DNA of 12,756 nt, taken from the NCBI GenBank assembly GCA_035353335.1, contig DAOPZJ010000065.1, positions 1 through 12,756 on the forward strand, in the 5' to 3' direction. The notes under the pieces were generated by a model. The model worked only from the letters and a program-made list of their open reading frames with translations, ran no database searches and was not told where the DNA came from. This document shows, piece by piece, positions 6,872-12,756 of the stretch. Numbering within the stretch: position 1 is the first letter of the stretch; every line of letters begins with the position of its first letter. Made by a program: the position numbers and the translations under genes. The DNA is from Oscillospiraceae bacterium (lineage in GTDB: Bacteria; Bacillota; Clostridia; Oscillospirales; JAKOTC01).

Positions 6872-7161
6872 GTACGTTTGATTTATGGGTGGTTCTTGCT
6901 CTCTCGGTTATCGGAATCTTCTGTATAATCAACGCTGTTTTACTTCAAAATGTAAGAAACCCTCCGGAAGACCGGGAGATCGAACTCCTTCTCACAGGCG
7001 ATAATGCGGAATTCCTGCTGCGAAAAACAATTCGAACGGCTCGCGGTTCCGATACAAAAATTATCGCCGTGTGTCTTGATCAAGAAGCGGCGAAAATCTG
7101 TGAATTTTTTTGCCGCGGGCACCCGAATATTGTATGCCGTCGTTCTTTTGACGAAATCTAA
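6868..7161 (+). CDS. Small single-pass membrane protein
   Basis: A 97-residue protein of unknown function. Residues 5-27 (LWVVLALSVIGIFCIINAVLL) form one hydrophobic helix. The soluble rest (28-97) has an alternating beta-alpha pattern, ELLLTGDN...TKIIAVCLD...AKICEFFC, which could be a small Rossmann-like domain facing the cytoplasm. Its ATG overlaps the stop of the DUF3298 gene (ATGA), with no independent ribosome site, so the two are very likely co-translated. It ends only 25 nt from the stop of the convergent MATE gene, with no convincing terminator between them. Confidence 0.75.
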   Translation: MSTFDLWVVLALSVIGIFCIINAVLLQNVRNPPEDREIELLLTGDNAEFLLRKTIRTARGSDTKIIAVCLDQEAAKICEFFCRGHPNIVCRRSFDEI

Positions 7162-7186
7162 ATCAGTTTTAAACAAAATCCGGGTT

Positions 7187-8551
7187 TTATCGGGTGACGC
7201 TTCTGAGCCATTTCCCACCCCTGACCCGGAAAATGCAGGCAGCTGCCTTGGTCGGTTCGTCCAATTTCATCGCCGCAAGCACAAACGGCACCGGCAGCCG
7301 TAAAACCGCCGCAGCTAGATATCCTAGCGGCACGCTGAGAAACCAAAGCGATCCGATCTCCAGAAACATGCAAAACCGCGTATCACCGCCGCCGCGTAAA
7401 ATACCGACAAGGCAGATACCGACAATCGAGACAAAAAAAGTGATAACCGAAATCACTGTGATCATCTGCCGGGCAAGCACTTTTGTCGCTTCGTCAATGT
7501 TGTAAAATCCGACGGCAGGATCGCGGATGAAAAAGATCAGCGCAAATGACGCCGCGCCGATTCCATAGGAAATCAATCGGAAGGTCGTCGCTTGTTCTCG
7601 CGCCTTTTTGTGATCGTCCTCTCCGATCGTGCGGCCGGTGATGACTGCGGCGGCGTTGGCGATGCCGAAGATCACAAGGCAGGCAAGCTGCTGCAGCATA
7701 CTTGCGATTGAGTTGGCCGCGACCGGGTCGCCCTTCGCGTAATCGATATGCCCCATAATTGAGGCCTGCACCGAGATGCCGATCGCCCAAAGACCCTCAT
7801 TGAGCAGCACCGGCGTGCCGTAATGGACCAGATCCTTTGCAAGCTGCTTATCGAACAACCCCAAGTCCCTCAGTTTGAATCCGAGCTTTTTATCAAAAAA
7901 GAACAGGTAGAGCACAATCACTAAAAACTCCGAAAGCCGGGCGATCACGGTGGCGATCGCGGCACCGCGCACACCGAGTGCGGGCGCACCGAGATTGCCG
8001 AAAATCAACACCCAATTCAAAAATACATTCAACGCAAATGAGATAAGATTGATTCCGACCGAGACCTTGACCGTCTCCACCGCCCGGAAGAGACAGATTA
8101 ACATCGTGCTGATCCCGTATGTAATGCACGCAAATCCCATGATAAAGAGATACTGCGAACCCATTTCGACAATCTCGGGGTTATCGGAATAAAGCCGCAT
8201 GATTTGTCGCGGGATCGACAGAGACAACGCTGCGGAAACAAATGAGATCCCTGCCGCAAATTTAATCATCATCGCAAAAATCCGTCGAATCGATTCCATG
8301 TTCCGTTTGCCCCAGTACTGGGCGACCAGGACCGTTGCACCACCGGACATCCCGAATCCGAAGACGTATAAAATGAACATCGGCTGACCGCCGAGTGCCG
8401 CCGCCGACAGCATCGTTTCTCCGTTTTTCGCTAACCCCAACATGATGGTATCCATCATTCCGGTCGCAAAGGAAATGAGATTTTGTAAAGCGATCGGAAC
8501 CGCGATCAACAGCATGTTCCGGTAGAAACTTTTTGATTTGACCAGGTGCAT
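7187..8551 (-). CDS. MATE family multidrug/toxin efflux transporter
   Basis: A 454-residue inner-membrane antiporter of the multidrug and toxic compound extrusion family, which exports cationic drugs or metabolites using a Na+ or H+ gradient. The sequence has the 12-helix pattern in two repeats: FYRNMLLIAVPIALQNLISF opens the first, and LVHYGTPVLLNEGLWAIG opens the second at about residue 235. Length is normal. The ATG at 8551 is chosen, with GGAGG 10 nt upstream. An ATG at 8575 adds eight residues but has GGAG only 2 nt before it. Specificity cannot be inferred. It is transcribed alone from 8691-8718, back to back with the rpsU promoter, through a leader of about 130 nt with a strong hairpin. 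Confidence 0.95.
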   Translation of the reverse strand: MHLVKSKSFYRNMLLIAVPIALQNLISFATGMMDTIMLGLAKNGETMLSAAALGGQPMFILYVFGFGMSGGATVLVAQYWGKRNMESIRRIFAMMIKFAAGISFVSAALSLSIPRQIMRLYSDNPEIVEMGSQYLFIMGFACITYGISTMLICLFRAVETVKVSVGINLISFALNVFLNWVLIFGNLGAPALGVRGAAIATVIARLSEFLVIVLYLFFFDKKLGFKLRDLGLFDKQLAKDLVHYGTPVLLNEGLWAIGISVQASIMGHIDYAKGDPVAANSIASMLQQLACLVIFGIANAAAVITGRTIGEDDHKKAREQATTFRLISYGIGAASFALIFFIRDPAVGFYNIDEATKVLARQMITVISVITFFVSIVGICLVGILRGGGDTRFCMFLEIGSLWFLSVPLGYLAAAVLRLPVPFVLAAMKLDEPTKAAACIFRVRGGKWLRSVTR

Positions 8552-8654
8552 CGGTGAGAGACCTCCAAAATGCATTGCTCCTTATAATTCGGTACCGCAT
8601 TAAAACAAATTTTGAGACGATATTCCATTTTAAACGGAACCGACAGGGAACGGA

Positions 8655-8676
8655 AAACCGCCGTGCACAGCGGTTT
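8655..8676 (-). promoter_or_regulatory. Hairpin in the MATE gene leader
   Basis: As minus-strand RNA, AAACCGC-TG and CG-GCGGTTT form a 9-bp stem with one G-U pair and a TGCA loop, followed by TTTTCC. On the plus strand one pair is a mismatch, so the fold is better in the MATE transcript. It lies just after the predicted start of transcription and could be an attenuator, though the T run is short. Confidence 0.4.
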
Positions 8677-8690
8677 ATTCAGCAAGCATC

Positions 8691-8718
8691 AGTATAACAT
8701 CACAACCGCCAAAGTCAA
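8691..8718 (-). promoter_or_regulatory. Sigma-A promoter of the MATE gene
   Basis: On the minus strand, TTGACT (8718-8713), a 16-bp spacer and TATACT (8696-8691) are present. The -35 box forms an inverted repeat, GTCAA/TTGAC, with a TTGACA at 8726-8731. That arrangement could be an operator between the divergent MATE and rpsU promoters. Confidence 0.6.
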
Positions 8719-8739
8719 CAAAAATTTGACACGGGCGGG

Positions 8740-8768
8740 TTGACAAAGCCGACGGGCTATGATATACT
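8740..8768 (+). promoter_or_regulatory. Strong sigma-A promoter of rpsU
   Basis: A perfect -35 TTGACA (8740-8745), a 17-bp spacer and TATACT (8763-8768) are present. Transcription would start near 8775. A second TTGACA at 8726-8731 lies 14 bp upstream but has no matching -10. The short leader holds a small TGCTT/AAGCA hairpin (8783-8795). Confidence 0.8.
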
Positions 8769-8810
8769 TTCGCCATAACCCCTGCTTATAAAGCAAAGGG
8801 AGGGATAACA

Positions 8811-8984
8811 ATGGCCGAAGTTCATGTCAAAAACGAGTCAATCGATAACGCTTTGAAAAAGTTCAAGCGGCAGTGCGCCAGAGACGGCGTCCTGGCCGAG
8901 GTCCGCAAGAGGGAACATTATGAGAAGCCGTCCGTGAAGCGCAAGAAGAAAGCGGAAGCAGCCCGTAAGCGCAAGTTTTATTGA
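8811..8984 (+). CDS. rpsU: 30S ribosomal protein S21
   Basis: A 57-residue ribosomal protein of the small subunit platform, needed for efficient initiation in many bacteria. The sequence begins MAEVHVKNESIDNALKKFKR and carries the S21 pattern of a first helix ending KKFKRQCARDGVLAEVRKRE (residues 16-35), then Y-E-K-P-S-V and a Lys/Arg-rich tail ending RKRKFY, which matches the short Firmicutes form in length. The ribosome site GGGAGG sits 6 nt before the ATG. It has its own consensus promoter and a strong intrinsic terminator. It is easily missed because of its size. In many Clostridia rpsU pairs with a GatB/YqeY gene; here the next gene is yqeG. Confidence 0.97.
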   Translation: MAEVHVKNESIDNALKKFKRQCARDGVLAEVRKREHYEKPSVKRKKKAEAARKRKFY

Positions 8985-9034
8985 GGCCTTTCCCTGAGCG
9001 CAAACGAACAGTCGATAAGATCTGTGCAAATCAG

Positions 9035-9057
9035 AGCGGGCTTTCAGCCCGCTTTTT
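9035..9057 (+). terminator. Intrinsic terminator after rpsU
   Basis: AGCGGGCT (9035-9042) and AGCCCGCT (9046-9053) form a perfect GC-rich 8-bp stem with a TTC loop, followed by TTTT. Outer TGCAAA/TTTGCA arms (9025-9030, 9055-9060) could extend it. It ends 17 nt before the yqeG ATG. Confidence 0.85.
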
Positions 9058-9073
9058 GCATGTAAAGGAAAAC

Positions 9074-9568
9074 ATGAGAAGAATATTCACACCGGACCGG
9101 ATGTTAACAGGACTCTGCGATATCACCGTTGAGATGCTGCGTGCGTATAAAATCACCTGGCTTGCGCTTGACCTCGACAACACCATCACGTATGATTGTC
9201 GCGATGAGATCCCCGGGGCGATTGCAGAAAAGCTGGCCGAGCTTCAGACTGCGGGAATTATGCTGACAGTCATTTCGAATAATAAACCCGCACGCGTCGA
9301 ACGGTTTGCGCAAAAAACGGGTCTGATCTGCATACCGGAATCCAAAAAGCCGAAGTGCGGCGGGCTTATCAGAGCTTCCAAAATTATCGGTAAACCGACA
9401 AGCGAAGGCGCTGTTATCGGCGACCAGATTTTCACCGACGTCTGGGCCGGAAAAAACGCCGGAATGACGGTATTTCTCGTAAATCCGCTCGGTCCCGACC
9501 TCGGACGGTTTGTCCGGTTTAAACGCCGGCTCGAACGCCTGACAAAAGCGGGAAGGAACAGAAGATAG
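9074..9568 (+). CDS. yqeG: YqeG family HAD phosphatase
   Basis: A 164-residue haloacid dehalogenase-superfamily phosphatase of the YqeG type. Relatives (mitochondrial Gep4 and plant or cyanobacterial homologues) dephosphorylate phosphatidylglycerophosphate in phosphatidylglycerol synthesis, and that role is the best guess here. HAD motif I is LDLDNTI (Asp33 nucleophile, Asp35 acid/base), motif II is VISNN (67-70), the motif III Lys is in ESKKPK (89-94), and motif IV is GDQIFTD (116-122). The ATG at 9074 has AAAGGA just upstream; earlier in-frame codons run into the rpsU terminator. The stop TAG directly touches the ATG of the next gene. It is the first gene of a tight trio that probably depends on readthrough from rpsU. 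Length is normal for the family. Confidence 0.93.
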   Translation: MRRIFTPDRMLTGLCDITVEMLRAYKITWLALDLDNTITYDCRDEIPGAIAEKLAELQTAGIMLTVISNNKPARVERFAQKTGLICIPESKKPKCGGLIRASKIIGKPTSEGAVIGDQIFTDVWAGKNAGMTVFLVNPLGPDLGRFVRFKRRLERLTKAGRNRR

Positions 9569-10429
9569 ATGCAGTTGAGAATCGGCCCGGCAGGCGGCTG
9601 TGACGAATTCGCGGCCAAATATAAATCCAACCTTTTTCTGCCTGAATTCATCTCGGATTTCGGTCTGAACGCCTTCGAATACCAATGCGGGCGGGGTGTC
9701 AACCTCGCCGAAAACGCCGCCGAAGTATTACATGAAAAGACCGCCGCAATCGGGATGGAGATCTCCCTCCACGCGCCTTATTATATTTCTCTTTCCGGAA
9801 TCATCGAGGAAAAGCGTCTTAAGAGCGTCTATTATATCTTGTTGGCTGCACAGGCAGTTAAAAAATTAGGTGGGACACGCATCGTCGTCCATGCGGGTTC
9901 AGCTTCGAAAATCTCCCGTGCCCATGCTGTTGAACTCGCAAAAGATACGTTAATCCGCGCTCAAAAAGCACTCGACGAAACCGGAATGAGCGATGTTGTC
10001 ATGTGCCCCGAAACCCTAGGAAAAGTCAATCAACTGGGCACAGTCGAAGAGATCTGCGAACTTTGCAAGATCGATGAGAGGCTGCTGCCCTGTATTGATT
10101 TCGGGCATGTCAATGCGATGACGAACGGCTCCGTCAAAACGAAAGACGATTATTTAAAAATCCTCAGGGCGATTGAAAACTCTCTCGGCAGCGACCGTTT
10201 GAAGCGCATGCACATCCATTTTTCTAAAATCGAATACACTCTCGCAGGAGGCGAACAGCGCCATCTGACCTTTTCCGACAGCGCCTACGGGCCGGAGTTT
10301 GAACCGCTGGCCGAATTAATTGTACAAAAGGACATGACACCCTATATAGTCTGCGAATCCGCGGGAACCCAGACCCGCGACGCTGCCACGATGTTCAAAA
10401 TACTAAAAGAAAAGTGTGAACACAAATGA
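9569..10429 (+). CDS. Endonuclease IV-like TIM-barrel protein
   Basis: A 286-residue protein of the AP endonuclease IV / xylose isomerase-like TIM-barrel superfamily. Endonuclease IV cuts abasic sites using three zinc ions. By eye, the ligand positions here are His68 (SLHAPYY), His108 (VVHAGS), Glu148 (CPETLGK), Asp177 and His180 (CIDFGH), His217 (HIHFSK), His232 and Glu263 (CESAGT). The Asp two residues before the seventh His in the E. coli enzyme is Gln230 here, so the third metal site may be changed. It may be a repair nuclease or a diverged relative with another substrate, so I give no symbol. The ATG follows the yqeG stop with no gap, with AAGGAA upstream, and the stop overlaps the next start. 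Confidence 0.85.
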   Translation: MQLRIGPAGGCDEFAAKYKSNLFLPEFISDFGLNAFEYQCGRGVNLAENAAEVLHEKTAAIGMEISLHAPYYISLSGIIEEKRLKSVYYILLAAQAVKKLGGTRIVVHAGSASKISRAHAVELAKDTLIRAQKALDETGMSDVVMCPETLGKVNQLGTVEEICELCKIDERLLPCIDFGHVNAMTNGSVKTKDDYLKILRAIENSLGSDRLKRMHIHFSKIEYTLAGGEQRHLTFSDSAYGPEFEPLAELIVQKDMTPYIVCESAGTQTRDAATMFKILKEKCEHK

Positions 10430-11493
10430 ACCACACGAAAAAGATTGCAAAACTTCTGCCGGAGGGTATCGACGCGGCGATCTTCACCGATGAAAACGAC
10501 CGCTTCTGGCTGACCGGCTTCCGTTCAAGCGCAGGCACCGTTGTCGTCGGGCGTGAAAAAAGTGTGTTTTACACCGATTTTCGCTATATCGAAGCAGCCA
10601 AAACAGCCGTCACCGGCGCTGAGGTCTGTCTGATCGATAAACAGTTCGATCAACTGGTTGAGTTTCTGGATGGAATCAGCGCAAAAAAAGTTGCTCTGCG
10701 TGACGATAAGACAACTGTGCGTACAGCCCGCCAGTATGAGACGACGCTGCCGAAATTCCACCCCGATTTTTCAAGAGACCTCGCCGATCTTTTCGAGAGC
10801 GCGGTCATGATCAAGGACGAAGAGGAACTCGCGGCCATGCGCAAAGCCCAGCAGATCACCGACGAAGCGCTTGCCGCAATTCTGCCGCAGATCAAGGTCG
10901 GCATGCCCGAAAAGGAACTCGCCGCCAAAATCGAGGACGAGATGAAAAAGCGCGGTGCCGAGGGCGTCTCATTCGACCTGATTGTAGTCAGCGGCAAAAA
11001 GTCGGCGATGCCTCACGGTGTCCCGGATGAAAGCCCGATTCAAAACAACGCCTTTTTGACCATGGACATCGGTTGTAAACACAACGGCTACTGCTCCGAT
11101 ATGACCCGCACCGTCTGCGTCGGCGAACCCTCCGATGAGATGAAAAAGATCTATGAGATCGTGCTGGAAGCACAAAAACGCGCGCTCGCCGCGATTGCCC
11201 CGGGCAAAGTATGCAGCGACATCGATAAAATCGCCCGCGACTATATCTATCAGTCAGGATACGAAGGCTGTTTCGGGCATGGACTCGGGCACGGGCTCGG
11301 CGTGATGATCCACGAAAACCCACGTTTCACCCCTTCCTGCAACACAGTATTGCAGCCCGGCATGGTGCTCTCGGTCGAACCGGGCATCTATCTCGAAGGC
11401 AAATTCGGCGTGCGCATCGAAGATGTGATCTTTGTGACCGAAACCGGCTGTGAGAACATCACAAATTCTCCAAAAGAATTGATTTGTTTATAA
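10426..11493 (+). CDS. pepP: Xaa-Pro aminopeptidase / prolidase-type M24 metallopeptidase
   Basis: A 355-residue cytoplasmic peptidase that removes N-terminal residues before proline, or splits Xaa-Pro dipeptides. An N-terminal creatinase-like domain (about 1-120, with AIFTDENDRFWLTGF at 18-32) precedes the pita-bread catalytic domain. The five metal ligands are all present: Asp214 and Asp225 (MDIGCKHNGYCSDMTRTV), His289 (GHGLGHGLG), Glu318 (SVEPGIY) and Glu332 (VRIEDV). The ATG overlaps the previous stop as ATGA, with no strong separate ribosome site, so coupling is likely. In related genomes this gene often sits directly before efp; here efp is elsewhere and opposite. PepP and PepQ activities cannot be separated by sequence alone, so the symbol is approximate. 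Confidence 0.93.
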   Translation: MNHTKKIAKLLPEGIDAAIFTDENDRFWLTGFRSSAGTVVVGREKSVFYTDFRYIEAAKTAVTGAEVCLIDKQFDQLVEFLDGISAKKVALRDDKTTVRTARQYETTLPKFHPDFSRDLADLFESAVMIKDEEELAAMRKAQQITDEALAAILPQIKVGMPEKELAAKIEDEMKKRGAEGVSFDLIVVSGKKSAMPHGVPDESPIQNNAFLTMDIGCKHNGYCSDMTRTVCVGEPSDEMKKIYEIVLEAQKRALAAIAPGKVCSDIDKIARDYIYQSGYEGCFGHGLGHGLGVMIHENPRFTPSCNTVLQPGMVLSVEPGIYLEGKFGVRIEDVIFVTETGCENITNSPKELICL

Positions 11494-11516
11494 ATTTTTC
11501 AGATGAAACACCCCCG

Positions 11517-11610
11517 GCACTCTGTACAGTAAGCCTTTCCTGACGACATGATCTTAGGTTAAAAAGCAACTCAATTATATCAGAGTGCAGGTTATATAAT
11601 CGATTATATA
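11517..11610. other. Gene-free segment with nested inverted repeats
   Basis: Between the aminopeptidase stop and its terminator are two dyads. GCACTCTG (11517-11524) pairs perfectly with CAGAGTGC (11581-11588) around 56 nt. Immediately after lies a perfect 18-bp palindrome, TATATAATCGATTATATA (11593-11610). No coding sequence with a ribosome site is convincing on either strand. It could be a folded 3' UTR, a small RNA, an operator, or relic DNA. Confidence 0.4.
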
Positions 11611-11650
11611 CGGACCGGATTCTTCTGGCTTTACAATTCAAACAAAATTA

Positions 11651-11675
11651 AAACGCCGGCTTTGTCGGCGTTTTT
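11651..11675. terminator. Bidirectional intrinsic terminator
   Basis: AAACGCCG (11651-11658) and CGGCGTTT (11666-11673) form an 8-bp stem with a 7-nt loop. TTTTT follows on the plus strand, and TTTTAATTTTG follows on the minus strand. It lies between the convergent aminopeptidase and lipoprotein genes and probably ends both transcripts. Confidence 0.8.
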
Positions 11676-11688
11676 GCGTCTTGCGGAG

Positions 11689-12042
11689 CTATTTTTCAAC
11701 GAATGCCGTGACTGCCGCTTCGGCTGCTTCTATCTTTTCTAAAAATCCTTTATAAGTATCTCTGTCCATCTCGACGCCGCCCTCCGGCAGATACGGCGAA
11801 AGGTTCACCAAGGATTGCCTCAAATCGTAATATTGACGGATATAGTCATCGGTCGCGGTTCCGTTTAACACGGCTGAATCCTTTGCGGTGTCCAACTGCG
11901 TGAACATCGCCATGAGGCGTTCGTTCAATTTTGCGGTTTGTTTGGTTCCGACCGCTGCGCAGCCGGAAAATCCGAGGATCAATATCGCTGCCATCGCGAA
12001 ACAAAGAATCGCGGTAAATTTCTTATTTCTTTTTATAGTCAT
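11689..12042 (-). CDS. Small putative lipoprotein
   Basis: A 117-residue secreted protein of unknown function. The N terminus is a classic lipoprotein signal: basic MTIKRNKK, a hydrophobic core (9-24) and the lipobox GFSGC, with Cys28 as the expected lipidated residue. The mature part (about 90 residues) looks mainly helical, with polar, acidic segments (LNERLMAMFTQLDTAKD, residues 39-55) and a possible short coiled coil near the C terminus (KIEAAEAAVTAFVEK). It would sit on the outer face of the membrane. The ATG at 12042 has GGAGGGGAG just upstream. It is transcribed alone between a shared terminator and the divergent GNAT gene. There are no recognisable domains. Confidence 0.85.
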   Translation of the reverse strand: MTIKRNKKFTAILCFAMAAILILGFSGCAAVGTKQTAKLNERLMAMFTQLDTAKDSAVLNGTATDDYIRQYYDLRQSLVNLSPYLPEGGVEMDRDTYKGFLEKIEAAEAAVTAFVEK

Positions 12043-12117
12043 TTACTCCCCTCCGAAAGGTTATCACGAACATTTTATCACAAATCTCCGGCTTCGTCAA
12101 ATCGTAAAAAATTCATG

Positions 12118-12146
12118 TTGATTTTTATAAAAAGGCATACTATAAT
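12118..12146 (+). promoter_or_regulatory. Sigma-A promoter of the GNAT gene
   Basis: TTGATT (12118-12123), a 17-bp spacer and a perfect TATAAT (12141-12146) are present. The leader of about 46 nt contains a CGCCG/CGGCG hairpin (12155-12171). Confidence 0.7.
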
Positions 12147-12198
12147 TTTGATGTCGCCGTGCAGAGCGGCGTCAATCTGAATAACGAGGCCATTCATC

Positions 12199-12648
12199 AT
12201 GACCGTCAGGGAAATTACGCCCGAAGACCGAGAAACTTTCTGTAAACTCTGCGAGGATTTTTACAACTCCGGCGCAACAAAGCGCGGTTATGACCGCGAC
12301 AGCGCCCTGCTGACCTTCAATCAGGTCATTTCGGGGCACGAGAATATCTTCGGATATTTCATCGTCGAGCCCGAACTTGCCGCAATTGCCGGTTACGCGT
12401 TGATCACCACTTACTGGTGCAATGAGGAATCCGGCAATGTCATCATCCTCGACGAAATCTACATAGATCCGCTGTTTCGCCACCACGGATTCGGCATCGG
12501 CTTTTTAAATTGGCTGGATCACGAATTCAAGGGCAGAGCGGTCTCTGTGACCCTCGAGGTGCTCTCGACGAATTTGGCTGCAAAAGAACTCTATGCCAAA
12601 GAGGGTTTTGAGGAAGACGGTTTCGTCACGATGTCCAAGAAACTGTAA
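12199..12648 (+). CDS. GNAT family N-acetyltransferase
   Basis: A 149-residue acetyltransferase of the GCN5-related family, which moves an acetyl group from acetyl-CoA to an amine; the substrate is unknown. Motif A, the pyrophosphate-binding loop, is YIDPLFRHHGFGIG (88-101), following the beta-4 strand VIILDEI (81-87). The C-terminal motif B region NLAAKELYAKEGFEEDG (125-141), with Tyr132 as the likely general acid, closes the fold. The start ATG at 12199 has a modest GAGG 9 nt upstream. It has its own promoter and terminator, so it appears to be a single-gene unit divergent from the lipoprotein. Length is typical of the family. It could modify a small molecule, peptide or protein. Confidence 0.93.
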   Translation: MTVREITPEDRETFCKLCEDFYNSGATKRGYDRDSALLTFNQVISGHENIFGYFIVEPELAAIAGYALITTYWCNEESGNVIILDEIYIDPLFRHHGFGIGFLNWLDHEFKGRAVSVTLEVLSTNLAAKELYAKEGFEEDGFVTMSKKL

Positions 12649-12668
12649 TTTATCATTTTTAACATAGA

Positions 12669-12706
12669 CAGGGTGGAAATTAGCCGCCCTGCTTGTGTTT
12701 TATTTT
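12669..12706 (+). terminator. Intrinsic terminator after the GNAT gene
   Basis: CAGGGTGG (12669-12676) pairs with CCGCCCTG (12684-12691), including one U-G pair, around a 7-nt loop. The T-rich sequence CTTGTGTTTTATTTTA follows. Confidence 0.7.
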
Positions 12707-12710
12707 AGGG

Positions 12711-12756
12711 TCTTGACTAGAACAGCGAGGAGTAGTAAGCTGTAAACGAGGTCAAG
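12711..12756 (+). promoter_or_regulatory. Possible 5' part of a T-box leader (Stem I), cut by the window end
   Basis: The stretch AGAACAGCGAGGAGTAGTAA (12719-12738) resembles the 5' strand of T-box Stem I, where a GA-rich K-turn precedes the AGTA element of the specifier loop. T-box leaders sense uncharged tRNA and control aminoacyl-tRNA synthetase or amino acid genes. No gene is visible because the window ends. The same bases can also fold as a simple hairpin (CTTGAC/GTCAAG outside, ACAGC/GCTGT inside), and I see no clear promoter upstream, so the call is tentative. Confidence 0.35.

Noticed and set aside
8726..8731. Second TTGACA as an alternative rpsU promoter
   Set aside because: At 17 bp downstream the sequence is CCGACG, not a -10 box; only the TTGACA at 8740 fits.
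9104..9685. Open frame of about 193 codons on the minus strand
   Set aside because: Antisense to yqeG and the following gene, whose motifs are clear; no ribosome site.
11593..11610. TATAAT motifs inside the palindrome read as promoters
   Set aside because: No acceptable -35 box at 16-18 bp on either strand.
11459..11641. 60-codon minus-strand open frame after the aminopeptidase
   Set aside because: It needs a TTG start, has no ribosome site, overlaps the end of pepP and has no recognisable features.

Overview
The window looks like chromosomal DNA of a low-to-mid GC Gram-positive anaerobe of class Clostridia, probably a Ruminococcaceae/Oscillospiraceae-like lineage. The evidence is strong AGGAGG-type ribosome binding sites throughout, sigma-A type promoters (TTGACA/TATAAT), a short clostridial-type S21, an efp gene followed by a CD1247-type zinc-ribbon protein, a YqeG phosphatase and an M24 aminopeptidase. 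I see no phage, plasmid, transposon, CRISPR, rRNA or tRNA signal. Most of it is housekeeping DNA, and no obvious new multi-gene defence or mobile system stands out.

Layout. 86-2060 (minus strand): elongation factor P, then a CD1247-like acidic zinc-ribbon protein with a Cys-rich tail, then a TIM-barrel sugar isomerase with a TTG start. These are probably one operon from a promoter at 2162-2190, with an unusual repeated leader at about 2080-2150. 2331-3074 (plus): a zinc-ribbon six-helix membrane protein. A shared terminator separates it from 3152-5750 (minus), a translationally coupled pair: an E2/CAT-fold acyltransferase homologue that lacks the usual catalytic His, followed by an AMP-forming acyl-CoA synthetase. 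5751-6088 is gene-free and holds divergent promoters. 6089-7161 (plus): a DUF3298 (RsiV-like) protein with no secretion signal, overlapping a small one-helix membrane protein. 7187-8551 (minus): a MATE family transporter.

8811-11493 (plus): rpsU (S21, 57 residues), a strong intrinsic terminator, then yqeG, an endonuclease IV-like TIM barrel and an Xaa-Pro aminopeptidase packed with no gaps or 4-nt overlaps. There is almost no room for a separate promoter after the rpsU terminator, so readthrough probably feeds the downstream genes. 11494-11650 is gene-free but rich in inverted repeats. 11689-12042 (minus): a small lipoprotein. 12199-12648 (plus): a GNAT acetyltransferase with its own promoter and terminator. 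The final 45 bases resemble the 5' part of a T-box Stem I, so a tRNA-responsive gene may start just beyond the window.

The points most worth a second look are the efp leader repeats, the His-less E2-like acyltransferase coupled to an acyl-CoA ligase, the rpsU/yqeG terminator arrangement and the structured segment after the aminopeptidase.
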